Source of the DNA: Proteles cristata cristata
Lineage: Eukaryota; Chordata; Mammalia; Carnivora; Hyaenidae
Direction: 5' to 3'
Length of the DNA stretch: 64,000 nt
Assembly (NCBI GenBank): GCA_017311185.1
Contig: JAESUZ010005166.1
Location: 124,001 to 188,000, forward strand
The position numbers and the translations under genes were made by a program. Below the pieces are notes generated by a model. The model did not search any database and was not told the origin of the DNA. It was given only the letters and a program-made list of their open reading frames with translations. Shown here piece by piece: positions 39,640-53,639 of this stretch (position 1 is its first letter; each line of letters opens with the position of its first letter).

Positions 39640-40870
39640 ATTCTGTTAAAATGGAAAGACTGGGCCTACATTCCTAATCTCTCCTCCTTGTCTCAGAAGA
39701 CAATTGCCAAAGAATGTGCTGGATGAGTCTGGAGGATGTCCGAGTCATCAAGATCTCTTGAGTTCTCATGGGAGAGAATACATGCTAAGGGACCAAGCAG
39801 AGGGAAAGCTTTGCTTTGCGATTCCGTGAGGCACTGAGCCAACATCCAAAACTCAAAGTCCTCTAAGTAACTTAAAAAGTAGAACCCCTTCCAAAAATGG
39901 CTGAGTGAATGTGACTTATCCTGGAAGCAGACACTGACAGGGCTGTCCACACAACCCTGCTGACTTTAGCACGCTTACAGTAGAGGCCGTGGTGGTGAAC
40001 TGAACTGCTCCCACACCTCCTGGTCTGGAGAAGCACTTAGCTTAAGGCCCTTATACTCGGAGAAACCACCTGAGAGTAGAGGAGACCTATCCTAAGCCTC
40101 AACAGAGCACAAGAGCTTATGAGCTTGTCTTCCTCTGCCAAATGCCATTTTAGTGACCATCTATCTGCTGGTGTGCATTCTTAGAGACCCACATAAAAGC
40201 CTCACCTCTGGGTGGTTAACAGAACACAACAAAAGTACCATTTCTACTGGGGACTCAGCAGCAAATGAAACAGCTAAAATATATGGATCCTACCGATGAG
40301 TCACACAGATGAGAGAGCAGAATGTAAGCAAATTATGGGAAGAAAAAAATTAAGGACGTTCAGGATATACCATTAGAACATAAAGAATAATAAAGAATAA
40401 CCTTTACAGGAGGTGAACCTTTTATTCCAGAAGATCAAATGGAAACAATTCCATGACATAAAACATAAAGAGTTAAAATCACTATTGAAAGATAAGATAC
40501 TTGAAGAAGAAACTCAAACTTATTATTTAGAAAATAATAGAAGAAAATGGCCTTAGTTGTAGAAATAATAGAGCTGAGATCCAGGTTTAATATGGGGGTG
40601 GGTGAGGGGGTAGAGAGGGAGATGGTTTAGTGAAAAAGAATCTGTATCTACAGATAACAAGAAGAAACAACTGAATTTCAATCATAAAGAGAAAAATCAT
40701 ACAGAGAAAAAGATCACTTGCCTACAAAGGACAGAGAATAGATCAGCACTAGACTCCTCACTAGTAACACTAGAAACCAGAAGGCCCTGGAACAGTATTA
40801 CATGGCTAGAAGAAAAAGAATTCCAAATCTAAGAATCCTACACCTAGATAGGATCCTTTACTATGGCTAA
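39640..40870 (+). mobile_element. L1/HAL1 5' part and ORF1 relic
   Basis: The 40680-40870 part matches the ORF1 C-terminal pattern (ACTAGAAACCAGAAGGCCCT, then CTAAGAATCCTACACCTAG). The part before it reads like an L1 5' UTR but this is less sure. Confidence 0.45.
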
Positions 40871-40904
40871 AGAATGGAATGTTCTGGTATTATTTACTTC
40901 AATT

Positions 40905-41000
40905 AATATGTGAATGCTTACCATGTGCTGAAAATGTTCTTGGCACTGGAGCTAGAGCAAAGAGAACAAGCAAACAGACATGGAATATTCTAGGTTTGAA
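40905..41000 (+). mobile_element. L2-like relic
   Basis: TGAATGCTTACCATGTGCTG and GGCACTGGAGCTAGAG resemble the L2 3' end. Confidence 0.45.
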
Positions 41001-41019
41001 AATCGAACAAACACAGGCA

Positions 41020-41990
41020 ACCTGATATAACAGAACTTCAAAGGGCCAATTCATACATCAAAAGATGTTGAACCTCACTACCAAGGAAACAAATGAAAAA
41101 AACAAGACCATTTTTCATCAATCTAATTTAGACATACATGCAGAAAAACAAGAATCTTAAGAAGAACTCTGGAACAGGGGCGCCTGGGTGGCTTAGTCGG
41201 TTAAGTGTCCGACTTTCGCTTAGGTCATGATCTCGCGGTTCGTGGGTTCGAGCCCCGCGTCGGGCTCTGTGCTGACTGCCAGCTCAGAGCCTGGAGCCTG
41301 TTTCAGTCTGTGACTCCCTCTCTCTCTGACCCTCCCTGCTCACGCTGTCTCTCTCTCTCTCTCTCTCCTAGAAATAAATAAAATAAAATAAAAAAAAATT
41401 AAAAAAAAAAAAAAAAAAAAAGAAGAACTCTGGAACTGATAAAATTTTGCTGAAAAACAATGGGGCAACATTAAAAAGAATAAAGGTATATACTTTGACC
41501 CAGCACTACTACATAGGGGAAACTGCCCTAAGGTAATAAATGTACCAACACAAAAAGGGTGTATGTATAAAATTACTGTGGCATTGTGTGTACTTGCCAA
41601 AAATCCATCAAAGAAAGTTTAACAAAGAAAATAAGAAACTTCCGCACTATGAAGTATTACACAAATACTAAACTTAGTAAGCCAGAAGTTTACTAAGTAA
41701 ACTAAGTAAGTCCATTCCTCTGGAAGGACAGTCGTAATATGCTAAGTGGAAAAAAAAAATCAAACTGCAAAGTAATGTGTAAATTAAGTTCTCAATTTTG
41801 GAGAAAATTATGAAAAGTCTTAAACCTATTTATCAACTTAAAAATCCATTTATCTAAAGTTATAATCAAATTATAACTTCAAAATCAAGTTAAAGAGGAA
41901 TCCTGAAGTCACACAATGTTCATGATATATCAAAAAAGCAGACTATGGAACTGTATGATAGCTTTGTATGTTTTAGATAATCCTCTATTT
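41020..41990 (+). mobile_element. Diverged L1 ORF2/3' relic
   Basis: TACTTTGACCCAGCACTACT and GTGTACTTGCCAAAAATCCA recall the L1 3' end. Split by the SINE at 41177. Edges are guesses. Confidence 0.4.
41177..41420 (+). mobile_element. Carnivore SINE, young CCTAG-tail subfamily
   Basis: Head GGGGCGCCTGGGTGGCTTAG, tail CTCCTAGAAATAAATAAA and long A tail; perfect target duplication AAGAAGAACTCTGGAAC. Confidence 0.96.
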
Positions 41991-42140
41991 ATTAAACTCA
42001 CAGACTTCTCAAATATGCTCCCCCTCCACAAGTGGCATTAGCAGTCACTTACAGTAATATCACTTTGTGTTTAAAAATAAATAGACTTTAATTAACTTTC
42101 AAATTCTAAATGCTATTAAGTATAAGAGTATTTGCAAATA

Positions 42141-42810
42141 CCCTCCTACACTGTTGGTGGGAATGTAAACTGGTGCAGCCCCTCTGGAAAACAGTGTGGA
42201 GGTTCCTCAGGAAAATAACACTAGAACTCCCCTATGACCCAGCAATAGCACTGCTAGGAATTTACCCAGGGATACAGGTGTGCTGATGCATAGGAGCACA
42301 TGTACCCCAATGTTCATAGCAGCACTCTCCACAATAGCTAAACCATGGAAAGAGCCTAAGTGTCCATCAACTGACAAATGGATCAAGAAGATGTGGTTTA
42401 TCTATACAATGGAATAGTACATGGCAATGAGAAACAATGAAATCTGGCCATGTGTAGCAACATGGATGGACCTTGAGGGTGTTATGCTGAGCGAAATAAG
42501 TCAGGCAGAGAAGGACAAATACCATATGTGTGCACGTATAGGAGGATTAGGAGGAACTTAATTGAGGATCATGGGGGAGAAGAAGGGGTGAAATGGTGGG
42601 GGAAAGGGAGAGAGGCAAACCATGAGAGACTCTTAAATGCTGACAAAAACTGAGGACTGATGGATGTGGGGGGTGGGGGGTATGGGCATGGAGGAGGGCA
42701 CTTGTGGGGATGAGCACTGGGTGTTATGTGGAAACTAAGTTGACAATAAACTATTTGTAAAAAAAAAAAATAAAAAATAAAAAATAAAAACAAAACAAAA
42801 CAAACAAAAG
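42141..42810 (+). mobile_element. Young felid L1 3' end, 5'-truncated
   Basis: Covers the end of ORF2 (GGTGGGAATGTAAACTGGTG, TGACCCAGCAATAGCACTGC) and the 3' UTR to GACAATAAACTATTTGTAAA and an A/AAAAC tail. Perfect target duplication GAGTATTTGCAAATA (42126-42140 and 42811-42825), so insertion is recent. Confidence 0.95.
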
Positions 42811-43246
42811 GAGTATTTGCAAATATACATAAAGATATAAATAAAACCTCATAATTATCTCTGGTAGAATTCTTTTGTGCTTCTCGGGTTTTCCTCACTA
42901 AACATGTACCACCCTTATAACTTAAAAAATTAAAACTTTAGAAAAATCCAATTCTTAAAATCATAAAACTCTAAAAGGTAACAAGAGAAAATCTAGATGA
43001 CTTGGGTTTGGCAATAAGGTTTAGATTCAACACCAAAGGCATGATACAAAAGAAGAGGTAAGATGGGTTTCATTAAAGTTAAAAACATATGCTCTACCAA
43101 AAGACTTGTCAGAAGAATTAAAAGACAAGCCACAAACTGGGACAAAGTATTTGCAAAAGATGTTTGTGAGAAAGGACTATTACTTAAAGTAAACAAAGAA
43201 CACAAAAAGTTCAATAGTAAGAAAACAACTCAATTAAAATATTGAT

Positions 43247-43376
43247 GGGGTACCTGGGTGGCTCAGTCAGTTAAGCATCCAGTCACTCTTGATCTCACCT
43301 CAGGCCTTGAACTAAGGGTTGTGAGTTCAAGCCCTGCACTGGGTTCCACATTAGGCATGAAACCCAGTTAAGAAAA
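43247..43376 (+). mobile_element. Carnivore SINE fragment
   Basis: Head GGGGTACCTGGGTGGCTCAG; lacks the CT tract. A younger SINE inserted just after it. Confidence 0.88.
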
Positions 43377-43383
43377 CAAAAAT

Positions 43384-43600
43384 GGGGCGCCTGGGTGGCT
43401 TAGTCGGTTAAGCGTCCAACTTTCGCTCAGGTCAAGATCTCACGGTTCGTGGGTTCGAGCCCCGCGTCGGGCTCTGTGCTGACTGCCACCTCAGAGCCTG
43501 GAGCCTGTTTCAGTCTGTGACTCCCTCTCTCTCTGACCCTCCTCTGCTCATGCTGTCTCTCTCTCTCTCCTAGAAATAAAAACAGTTAAAAAAAGAAAAA
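43384..43600 (+). mobile_element. Carnivore SINE, young CCTAG-tail subfamily
   Basis: Head GGGGCGCCTGGGTGGCTTAG, tail CTCCTAGAAATAAA; target duplication AGAAAACAAAAATGG on both sides. Confidence 0.95.
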
Positions 43601-44769
43601 AGAAAACAAAAATGGGCCAAACACCTGAACAGACACATCATCAAAAATAAACAGTGGGCAAATAAGCATTCAAAAAGATGCCCCACATTGTATGTCATCA
43701 GGAAAATGCAAATTAAAACAATGCGATATCACCATACACCTATTAGAAAAGCCAAAATCCAAAACATTAACACCACCTACTGAAGATACAGAGCAACAGG
43801 GACTCTCATTCATGGCAGGCAGGAATACAAGATAATGCACTCACCAGGAGGAACACGAGACAGTGCATTCACCATGCAAGGCAGTTTGGCAGTTTCTTTC
43901 AAAACTAAGCATACTCCTACCATACAATCCAGCAATCACACTTTTTGGTATTTATCCAAAGGAGCTGAAAACATAAATCCATACAGAAACCTGCAAACAA
44001 ATGGTTATAGCAGTTTTATTCACAACTGCCAAAACTTGGATGCAACCAAGATGTTCCTCCGTAGGCGAATGGATAAAAAACTGATCTATCTAAACAATAA
44101 CATATTACTCTGTGCTAAAGAGATGAGCTATCAAGCCATGAAAAGACATGAAGAAACCTTAAATGCATGTTACTCAGTGGAAGAAACCAATCTGAAAAGG
44201 CTATATACCATATGATTCCAATTATAGGACATTCTAGAAAAGGCAAAATTAGGAAGACAATCAGAAAAATCAGTACTTGCAAAGGATTACACAAAAAGGG
44301 ATTATACGTGGAGCAGAGATTTTTGAAGCAGTGAAACTACACTGTAGATATACTGGCAGATACACACCATTATGCATTTGTCCAAACCCACAGAATGTAC
44401 AACACCAGGAATGCTCCATAATGTATGTATGCAATGGACTCTAGGTGATAATGATGTATGAATGTAGGCTCACCAACCATAGCAAATGTACCACTCCGGT
44501 GGGGGAGGGTGATAATGGAGAGGGGTGTGCATGTATTGGAGGAGAAAGTATAAAGGAAATCGCTATACCTTCCCTTCAGTTTTGCTATGAACCCCAAAGT
44601 ACTCTAAAACATGTTTATTTTTCATAAACTCCACTTACGTGATGATCCTATATATATTTTAAAATTCATAACCTAAAACGTTAACTCATCTTCTAAATTA
44701 TACAAATAGAGATAACTTAAATCACTTGGATCAGGTCAGCATTTACTCAATACACTTAATACAAGCCAG

Positions 44770-44950
44770 GTGTGCCTGGGTGGCTCAGTCAGTTAAATAT
44801 CAGGCTCTTGATTTCAGCTCAGGCCATGATCTCATGGTCATGTTATCGAGCCCCTTGTCAAGGCTCTGTACTGGGCATGGAGCTGCTTGAAATTTTCTCC
44901 TTCTCCTCCGACCCTGCTCACTCTCTCAAAACATGAATGAATTAATGAAT
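44770..44950 (+). mobile_element. Carnivore SINE, older subtype
   Basis: Head GTGTGCCTGGGTGGCTCAG, box GCTCTTGATTTCAGCTCAGG, reduced CT tract. Confidence 0.88.
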
Positions 44951-45034
44951 AAAATTATTACAAACCATGCTATAACAGCTAAAATTACATTCATCATGAC
45001 ATCTCCACAAAGTTGCAGATAAAAACTATAAGCT

Positions 45035-45155
45035 GGGGTGTCTGGCTGGCTCAGTTGGTGAAGCATGCAACTCTTGATCTCACGATTCTGAGTTTAAGCC
45101 TCATATTGGGCGTAGAGATTACTTAAAAATAAAATCTTAAAATTTAAAAAAAAGA
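45035..45155 (+). mobile_element. Carnivore SINE, old short form
   Basis: Head GGGGTGTCTGGCTGGCTCAG, then GGGCGTAGAGATTACTTAAA, an older tail without a CT tract. Confidence 0.85.
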
Positions 45156-46954
45156 CTATAAACCATAACCACATGAAATAAAAACTGGATTCTCAATATT
45201 AAAAAATTTGTTTTATTTTCTCTTCTGTATATGCATTTTATCTCTCCAAACTGAACACAGGAATAATTTCTTCTAACTTCTCTGTTTTCTTAGTACTTAG
45301 TACCATTCCAAAGGTTAATAAATTAACATGTGATTATTTTTGCTCTAAAAATAAAGCTAATAGACTATTTTCTCTTTACTAGGATATAGGGGCTATCTCT
45401 AGTTATCTCTTCCCGGGTGTGGCATACATAGGGCAGGAGAACAGTGGCCCAAAGTGTAAGAGCTCCATAAAGATGTTAAGGGGTATTGGCTATGGAATGG
45501 TTGGTCTGCATATCCAAGATGTACTACACAGGTCAATCCTCTACTATCTCTAGAAATTGCCTGGCCTTGGGAGGGGCAGTCTTTCCAAGGTCAACAAGGC
45601 CTCAAGATGATAAAGCATCATATATACACAAATATAAAAAAGGATAATTATTTTTTTGAGTGTGACTCTTAGTTTATTTATTATATGTTTATTTTTGTGT
45701 TTCCTATCATCAAAATTGATTGTAAAGGTTTTTCTATTAATGCTGGCCTGTAATGAGATCTTACATATTCATTTTTGAAATGTCTTTTCACACAAGTAGT
45801 ATCAATCCATGAGCACATGATTTTAACTGAATACAGTCATCAACTAGTAGGTAAGTACACAAGTCTACCAGACTCTTCTGATGTTTGTCGCTATAAATCA
45901 TTTTAAATTGAAGGGTGGTTGAAAGCATTCTTCATTTGTACAATTAAGTGGATTGTGAAATGTGCACATCTCCTTTACAATTGCATCAAGTTCTGAAATA
46001 TACTACTGGAACTCAGTATGAGCTCAGAAAACATACCTATTGCTAATTTTTGTTGGGAAAACAGGTGTTACTTTTTAACTTTTGACAGCAGTAGAAACAC
46101 AAAAAGCAGCCTGACACTGTGATTCAAAGAACATTAGCTGTCACCAAAATGACTTGACCACATGTAAATCTCTCACACACAAGCATTGTTTTGTAGATTT
46201 GACTGAATCCATGTAGAAACATTACTAAGCCTATAGCAAAAATTATCTATCAAATCATTCAGTATCTAGTAAGTGCTTAAGGTGGTTCTCCAAGTTCAAA
46301 AAATTTTCAGTCTCACCCCAATGTAAAAAGAATTCACAATAAACCTTTACCACTGACTACTAAGATGTCAAAGACCTGTGGAGCTTGGCAAGTGAGGATT
46401 TCCAGCTTCTATTTCTAAAAACATAAACTGGCCATAGGCATTAAACACTTCTATGTGCGCTAGGTTTTGTAAACTGCCCAACTAAGCCTTTTACCGCTTC
46501 TCGTATATTTTGTCGCTATCAGTTAAAACACACCTTAGTGTACTCTACTCCAGGTTGTACTGATTAGTGTTTTCGCAACTTCATAAAAATCTTTTCACCT
46601 GAAGTTCTCCCATACGTGTTACTTACAAGGGTTAATTCTCAGTCATTTCACACTCTACAATGACTCTTCAAATACACAGAGCAGGACTATAACATTTCTA
46701 AATTCATCAAAAAAGAGCTAAACTTCCTTTGGCTGTACCTTCATTTTCATTTTTTATTATTGTTAAGATATGATTTTAAATTTTCTAATTTTTCTATTAA
46801 TTTCAATGAGTTGGGAATACTGTGATAAATACTAAGCTAGATAATGTCAACTTTTATTGTCTTTTTTTTTTGGCTTTGCTATAGGGTCACTGCATAATTA
46901 AGACAATAATTCTCCATTTAATCCAGTAAGGTAATCCACACTCCAATGTAACTT

Positions 46955-47175
46955 TTAAATGTTTTTAAATGTCTATTTTTGTGAGAGAAAGAAAGGAGAG
47001 GGAGAGAAAGAATGAGTAGGGGATGGGCAAAAAGCAAAGGAGACACAATCCCAAAGAAGCTCCAGGCCTGGAGCTGTCAGCACAGAGCCTGATGTGGAGC
47101 TCGTACCCACGAACTGTGAGATCATGACCTGAGCCCACATCGGACGCTTAACCGACTAAGCCACCCAGGTGCCCC
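46955..47175 (-). mobile_element. Carnivore SINE
   Basis: Reverse orientation, head end CCACCCAGGTGCCCCC; target duplication CACTCCAATGTA on both sides. Confidence 0.94.
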
Positions 47176-48698
47176 CACTCCAATGTATTTTAAAACCATG
47201 ATATTCAAAACCTGTTTTCCTCTTCTTTTCTTCTTTTGATGTGATAGGTATGCACTAGTAATAAAAATTATACAAAACATCACTGTATGGCAACATGTGT
47301 GGCACTTGAGACACGTTATTTATAAAAGTCTTACGATCATTTACAGTGTGCGCTGAGCAAAAACGAGATGAAGTGTCACATATGGTTGCTGTCAGGACTA
47401 CCTGACTCAGCTATTGCAGCTTGAAAGCAGCTATAGAAATTATGTAAATAAACTAGCATTTTCATATTCCAACATTACTTATGGACAATGAAATTTAGAA
47501 TTCATTCAATGATGGAAGATACACCTAAATAACAGGCACATTAGTACAACTAACTCAGAAAACCACCTGAATACTGGGAAGACAGATTTTCCACAGCTAA
47601 TCAGAGAGAAGACACATCAAAAAGGGTAGGAGGGGTGGAGACTTCAGTGGGAACCAAACCCCCAGCGCTGACTAACCACAAATGGGAGAGTCACTCTAAG
47701 TATGGAGAAAGGAGAGAAGCAGACCTCACACCACGAACCTCAGGCACAGAAGACCTGTTCAAGGAAGAGGAGCCCCTGTAACACCTGGTTTGGAAACCTG
47801 CAGGGCTTAACTTCAGGTACTTTAAAACTGGCTTAGACTTAGCTCTGGAAGAAGTGGAGGGTAACAGGAGACTGAATTACTGCCCTTAAAGAGCCAGCCT
47901 AACAAACAAGCCCAAGGAGATACAGCACAGAAACAGCAGTCTGAAAAGAGCCTGGGATGTACAGAGGCACATGTATTAATCTCGGAACATGTGCTGAAGG
48001 GGCAGGAATCTTTAGGAGACCTGTCCAAGAACAAAGGGCTGGTGGACACCGCTTCTCTACTCCCCACCCCGGCGTAGATAACCTGACACTTGGAGACATC
48101 AGCCTGAACAGACTCCACCGCTCTACCTCCCTGCCCAGTCCCTGCCCAACCCATCAGGGCTCCTGCCCAAACACGCCCCACAAACCGTCCAGCAGGGACG
48201 AGTGCCACTCTGAAGTGATGCCTGCTCTGGAGAGCGTGGGAAAGAACCACACACACTAGTGCGACTACAGCCCCGGCAGACACGTATTGGGGCAAACATC
48301 TATTTGCCTGCGGGCCCTGCCCACAAAGGAAAGCATCTGAGGGGCAATATAGGGATGGCACCCTGCAGTTTGGTGCAGCTGAAGATCGAGCAGATGGGCT
48401 GAGGACAGGTCTCTGGTCTGACTGCTGACACCACCCAATAAGCCCATGGCAGCCCCAGAACGGCTCTTTAACAGCTCAGGGACCACGCCGTGTCCAGTGC
48501 ACCTACAACAGGCAGCATGGGCCACTCACTGCAGCAGCCTGGACTGGAAGTGAACATGGCCCAGCCAGGCCAGTGGGGTGCATGCCACCCTCACAGCAAA
48601 CACCTGTGAAATGCCTGGTTCTGATAAACAGGGGACACTGTGCTAGTGGACACCACAAGGTCTTTTCTTCTTAAGGCCACTACTTTCAAGATGAAGAG

Positions 48699-48895
48699 AT
48701 ATAGGTGGCTCAAGTCGGTTGAGCATCGGACTTTAGCTCAGGTCACGACCTCACGGTTCACGAGTTCGAGCCCCACATTGGGCTCTGCACTGACAGCACA
48801 GAGCCTGCTTGGGATTCTATCTCCCTCCCTCTCTGCCCCTAGCCCACCTGCTTTCTCTCTTGCAAAAGATAAAAATAAGCTTAAGAAAATAAAGA
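48699..48895 (+). mobile_element. Carnivore SINE, inside L1
   Basis: Head partly lost (ATAGGTGGCTCAAGTCGG), then GCTCAGGTCACGACCTCACG, CT tract and A-rich tail. Confidence 0.9.
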
Positions 48896-49141
48896 ATGGG
48901 TTCAAACTTAAGTGACTATCACCTTAATTAAGACTATCATATGCATAAGATACTACATGCGTCTAATGATAACTACAAATCAAAAACTTATGACACACAA
49001 AAAATAAAGAGAAAGGAATCAAAGCATATTATTAAAAAAAGACATCAAACCACAAGAGAAGAGAGCAAGGGAAAAACAGAAGAGAAAAATGAAACAACCA
49101 TAAAACAAGTAACAAATGGCAGCAAGTACACATCTAATGAT

Positions 49142-49288
49142 TTAGAGAGACAGAAAGAGCAGAGGAGGGGCAGAGAGAGAGAGGGAGAGAAAATCCCAAG
49201 CAGGCTCTGCGCTGTCAGCACAGAGATCACAACCTGAGCAAAAATCAAGAGTCTGATGCTTAACCCACTGAGCCACCCTGACACCCCA
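49142..49288 (-). mobile_element. Carnivore SINE, internally deleted, inside L1
   Basis: Reverse orientation, GAGAGACAGAAAGAGCAGAG start, central deletion, head end GCCACCCTGACACCCC. Confidence 0.88.
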
Positions 49289-49342
49289 ATAATTACTTTA
49301 AATGTAAATGGAATAATGCTCTAATCAAAAGATATTGGCTGA

Positions 49343-49522
49343 GGGGCGCTGGGGTAGTTCAGTCATGATCTCATGGTTCATAAGTTCGAGCCCTGTATCA
49401 GGATCTCTCCTGCCAGCACAGAGCCAGCTTTGGATCGTTGGTCCTCCTTTCTCTCTGCCCTTCCTCTGCTTGCTCTCCCTCTCTCCTTTCTCTCTCAAAA
49501 ATAAACAAACATATAATAAATA
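49343..49522 (+). mobile_element. Carnivore SINE, inside L1
   Basis: Head GGGGCGCTGGGGTAGTTCAG, head deletion, CT tract, AAAAATAAACAAAC tail. Confidence 0.9.
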
Positions 49523-51112
49523 AACTAAGAGTCACACTCAAAAAAATTTTTTTTCAAAGATACTGATTGACTGGATGGATAAAAAGCAAGATCCATCTCT
49601 ATGCTGCCTAAAGAAGACTCCCCTGAGACCTAAAGACACATGCATATTCAAGGGGAAGGATGGAAAACCAGTTACATGCAAACATAAGTGAAAAGAAAGG
49701 TGGGGTACCAATACTTATACATCCAACAAAACAGATATTAAAACAAAGGCTCTAACAAGAGACAAGGGATACTACACAATGATAAAGGGAAGGATCCAAA
49801 AATAGTATATAACAATCATAAATGTTCATGCATCTAATGTGGGAGTGCCTAAGTTCATTAAGCAACCATGAACAGACATAAAAGAAAAAACTGATGGTAA
49901 TGTAATAAATGGCAAGGGACTCTAACACCCTATTTACATCAATAGATACAACATCCCAATAGAAAAACAAAAAAAAATAATGGCTTTGAATAACACATTG
50001 GGCCATAGGAACCTAAGAAATGTATTCAAAATGTTCCATCCAAAAACAACAGATTACACATTCTTTTCATGTACATGTGGAACATTCCCCAGAATAGCTC
50101 ACCCTTGAGGCCACAAATTTCAGTAAATTAAAAAAAAGATTGAAATCATACCATGCATCTGACCATAAGGGAACAGAAAATTAAAAATCAATCACCAGAA
50201 AAAATCTAGAAAGCACACAAATACATGGAGGTTAAATAACAAGGTACTATATACTGAATGGGTCAATAAAGAAATCAAATAGGAAATCAAAACATATATG
50301 GAAACAAATGAAATTTAAGAGATCTCTAGATGCAGCAAAAGCTATTCTAAGACATAAGATTATAGCAGTATCAGTCTACCTTAAGAAACAAGAAAAATCT
50401 CAAATTAACCTTATGTATAGGAAAGAGGGAAAGAACAAATAAAACCCAAAGCCAGTAGTAGGAAATAAGTAATAAAAACTAGAGCAAAAATAAATAAGAC
50501 TAAAGAAACCCAAAAGAAAGGTCAATGAAACCAAGAGCTGGTTCCTTGGTTCTCTGGAAAGATAAACAAACTTATAAACTTTTATCCAGACTCATCAAAC
50601 AAGAGAGAGAACTCAAATAACTAAAATCAGATGAAGGAGAAGTAATAACTGATACCATAGAAATACAAAGGACTGATTACAAGAGAATATAAAAAATGAC
50701 ATGCCAATAAAATGGACAATTTAAAGGAAATGGACACATTCCTAGAAATATATAACCCTTCAAAACTAAATGAGGAAAAAATCCAAAGTCTGAACAGATC
50801 AATTACTAAAAAGAAAATGAATCAGTAATCAAGAAACTCCCAACAAACAAAAAAATCCAGAACCAGAAACCTTCACAGGTAAACTCTACCAGTTACAGAC
50901 AAGTTAATATTCTTTCCAAACTATTCCAAAAAACAGAAGAGGAAGGGAAGCTTCCAAACTTATTATCTAACAGTAGCATTACCCAGATACAAAAAGTACA
51001 TAAAGACATTATGAAGAAAGAAAATTAGACCACTACCTCTGATGAACATATATGCAAAAATCCTCAACAAAATACTGACCAACTGAATCCAACAAGAAAT
51101 GTTGGTGGGGAG

Positions 51113-51330
51113 AGGGCACCTGGGGGGCTTAGTTAGTTAAGCATTCAACTTCATTCTCAGGTCATGATATCACAGTTCATGAGTTCAAGCCCCGCACTGG
51201 GCTCTGTGCTGACTGGTCAGAGCCTGGAGACTTCTTTGGATTCTCTCACTCTTTCTGCCCCTCCCCTGGTCATGCTCATGTTCTCTCTCTCTCTCTCTCA
51301 AAAATAAATAAACATTAAGGAAAAAAAAAT
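51113..51330 (+). mobile_element. Carnivore SINE, inside L1
   Basis: Head GGGCACCTGGGGGGCTTAG, CT tract, AAAAATAAATAAACATT tail; AAATGTT repeated in the flanks. Confidence 0.92.
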
Positions 51331-53639
51331 GTTAGAGGGAATTTCTTTAAATTAAAAAAAATCATTCACCACCCATCAAGTGGGATTTATTCCAGGGACC
51401 CAGGGTGGTTGAATATGCCCAAATCAATCAATGTGATGTATCATATTAACAAGAGAAAGGATAAAATCACATGATCATCTCAAAAGATAGAAAAGGAATT
51501 GGAAAACATACCACATTCATGTATAATAAAAACTCTCAACAAAGAAATTTTAGAGCAAACATACCTCAACATAATTAGGACCTTAAATGAAAAATCCACA
51601 GCTAACATCATTTGCAACTGGGAAAAATAGAGTTTTTCCTTTAAGATCAGGGACTAGACAAAACTGCCTGCTCTCACCACTTTTATTCAACGTAACAGTC
51701 AAAGATCTAGCCATAACAATAAGAAAAAGAAAATCCAAAATACTAAAGTAAAACTTTCACTATTTGCAGATGACATACTATATATAGAAAACCCTCAAGA
51801 CTACCAAAATACTACAAAAGAACTGATAAATGAATGCAGTAAAGTCATATGATGCTAAATTAACATTCAGAAATTTGTATATCTCTACATTAATAACGAA
51901 GCAGAAAAAGAAGAAAACAACCCATTTACAATTGCACTAAAAAGAATAAAATACCTAAGATTAAACTTCACCAAGGAGGTGAAAGTCTTGGACTATGAAT
52001 ACTAGGAAGCACTGACGAAAGTAACGGAGGATGACACAGATGGAAAGACATGCCATGCTCATAGGTTGGAAGAAACAATGCTGTTAACGTGCCAATAATG
52101 CCCAAAGCAATCTACAGACTTAATGCAATACCTAACAAAATATCAACAACTTTTTTTTTTTTTTTTTTTACAAAGCTAGGATATATAATCCTACAATTTG
52201 TATAGAACTGCAAAGGACCATGAGTAGGCAAAGCAATCCTGAAAGTGAGGAACAAAGATGGAGAGATCACAATCCCAGACTTCAAGATATACAATGAAGC
52301 TGTAGTCATCAAAACAGTACAGTACTGGCAGATAAACACAGAGATCAACAGAACAAAGAGTCCAGAAATAAGCCAATAATTATATGGTCAATTTATTTAA
52401 GAAGGAGGTAAAAACATACAAAGGAGAAAAAGACAAATGATGCTGGGAAAACTGAAGAGCTACACACAAAAGAATTATACTGAACTACTTTTATACACCA
52501 TTATAAAAACTTAAAATGGATTAAAGACTAAATGTGAGACCTGAGATCATAAAATTTCTAGGTAAACAACATAGGAAGCAATTTCTAACTTTGGCCGAAT
52601 AATCATTTTTCTCAATTATCTCCTCTGACAAGGGAAATGAAAGTAAAATGAAACTATAGAGACTAAACCAACACAAAAAGCTTTTGGTCAAAGGAAGGAA
52701 ACCATCAACAAAACAAAAGGGCAATCTACTGAATGGGAGAAGATATCTGCAAATGATCTATCTGATAAGGAGTTAATATCCAAAATATATAAAGAAGTTC
52801 TAGAACTCAGTAACTTAAAAAAAAAAAACAACTTAACTTATACAACTCCATTCAAAACCCCAAGTAATGCAATTAAAACTGGGCAGAGGACTTGCACAGA
52901 CATTTTTCCAAAGAAGACACATATAAAACAGACATGAAAAGGTTCTCAACATGACTAACCATCAGGGAAATACTAATCAAAACCATAATGAGATACTTTA
53001 CACCTGTCAGAATGACTGGAATCAAAAACAAAAAAGGCCCTACCCCTGAAGCCATCTTATGAACTGTCATATGCCACCTGAGGCTCCAGTAAAAACAAAA
53101 ATAGGCAAAGCAAACAAAAACACAAGAAATAATAGAGGGTGAGGGTATGGAGAAAAAGGAACCATCATGCACTTCTGGTGGGAACTGAAACTGGTGCAGC
53201 CACTATGGAAAACAGTGTGGATATTCCTTAAAAAATTAAAAATAGAATTCCCATCCGATCTACTAACTCCACTTCTGTGCATTTACCCAAAGATTACGGA
53301 AACACTCATTTGAAAAGATATATGCACCCCTATGTTTACTGAGTCATTATTTACAACAGCCAAATTATGGAAGCAACTCAAGTATTCAACCCTAGATGAA
53401 AGGATAAAGAAAATACGGTGTGTCTGTGTATATATACATGTCTGTACATACATATATATGTGCAAAGTAGTATCAGCCATAAAAATGACTGAAATCTTAC
53501 CATGTGTCACAATACAGATGGAACAAGAATGTATTATGCTAAGTAAAATAAGTCAGAGACAAATACCGTTATGATTTCACTCAAATGTAATAATTTTAGA
53601 AACAAAACAAATAAAGAAAAAAGAAAAAAAAACAGACTT

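Larger units (their letters stand above)
43020..44620 (+). mobile_element. L1 ORF2 end and 3' UTR, old
   Basis: ORF2 C-terminal landmark FAKDVCEKGLLL is readable at 43150-43185; then CCAAACACCTGAACAGACAC and GGAATGCTCCATAATGTATG of the 3' region. Two SINEs inserted at 43247-43600. Confidence 0.75.
44620..46955. other. Intronic stretch, mostly unclassified
   Basis: Apart from two old SINEs at 44770 and 45035, about 1.8 kb (45155-46955) is AT-rich with no repeat, ORF or motif that I can name. Confidence 0.6.

Noticed and set aside
47822..48361. 179-codon minus-strand ORF
   Set aside because: It runs antisense through an L1 5' UTR-like region; no protein family was recognised.
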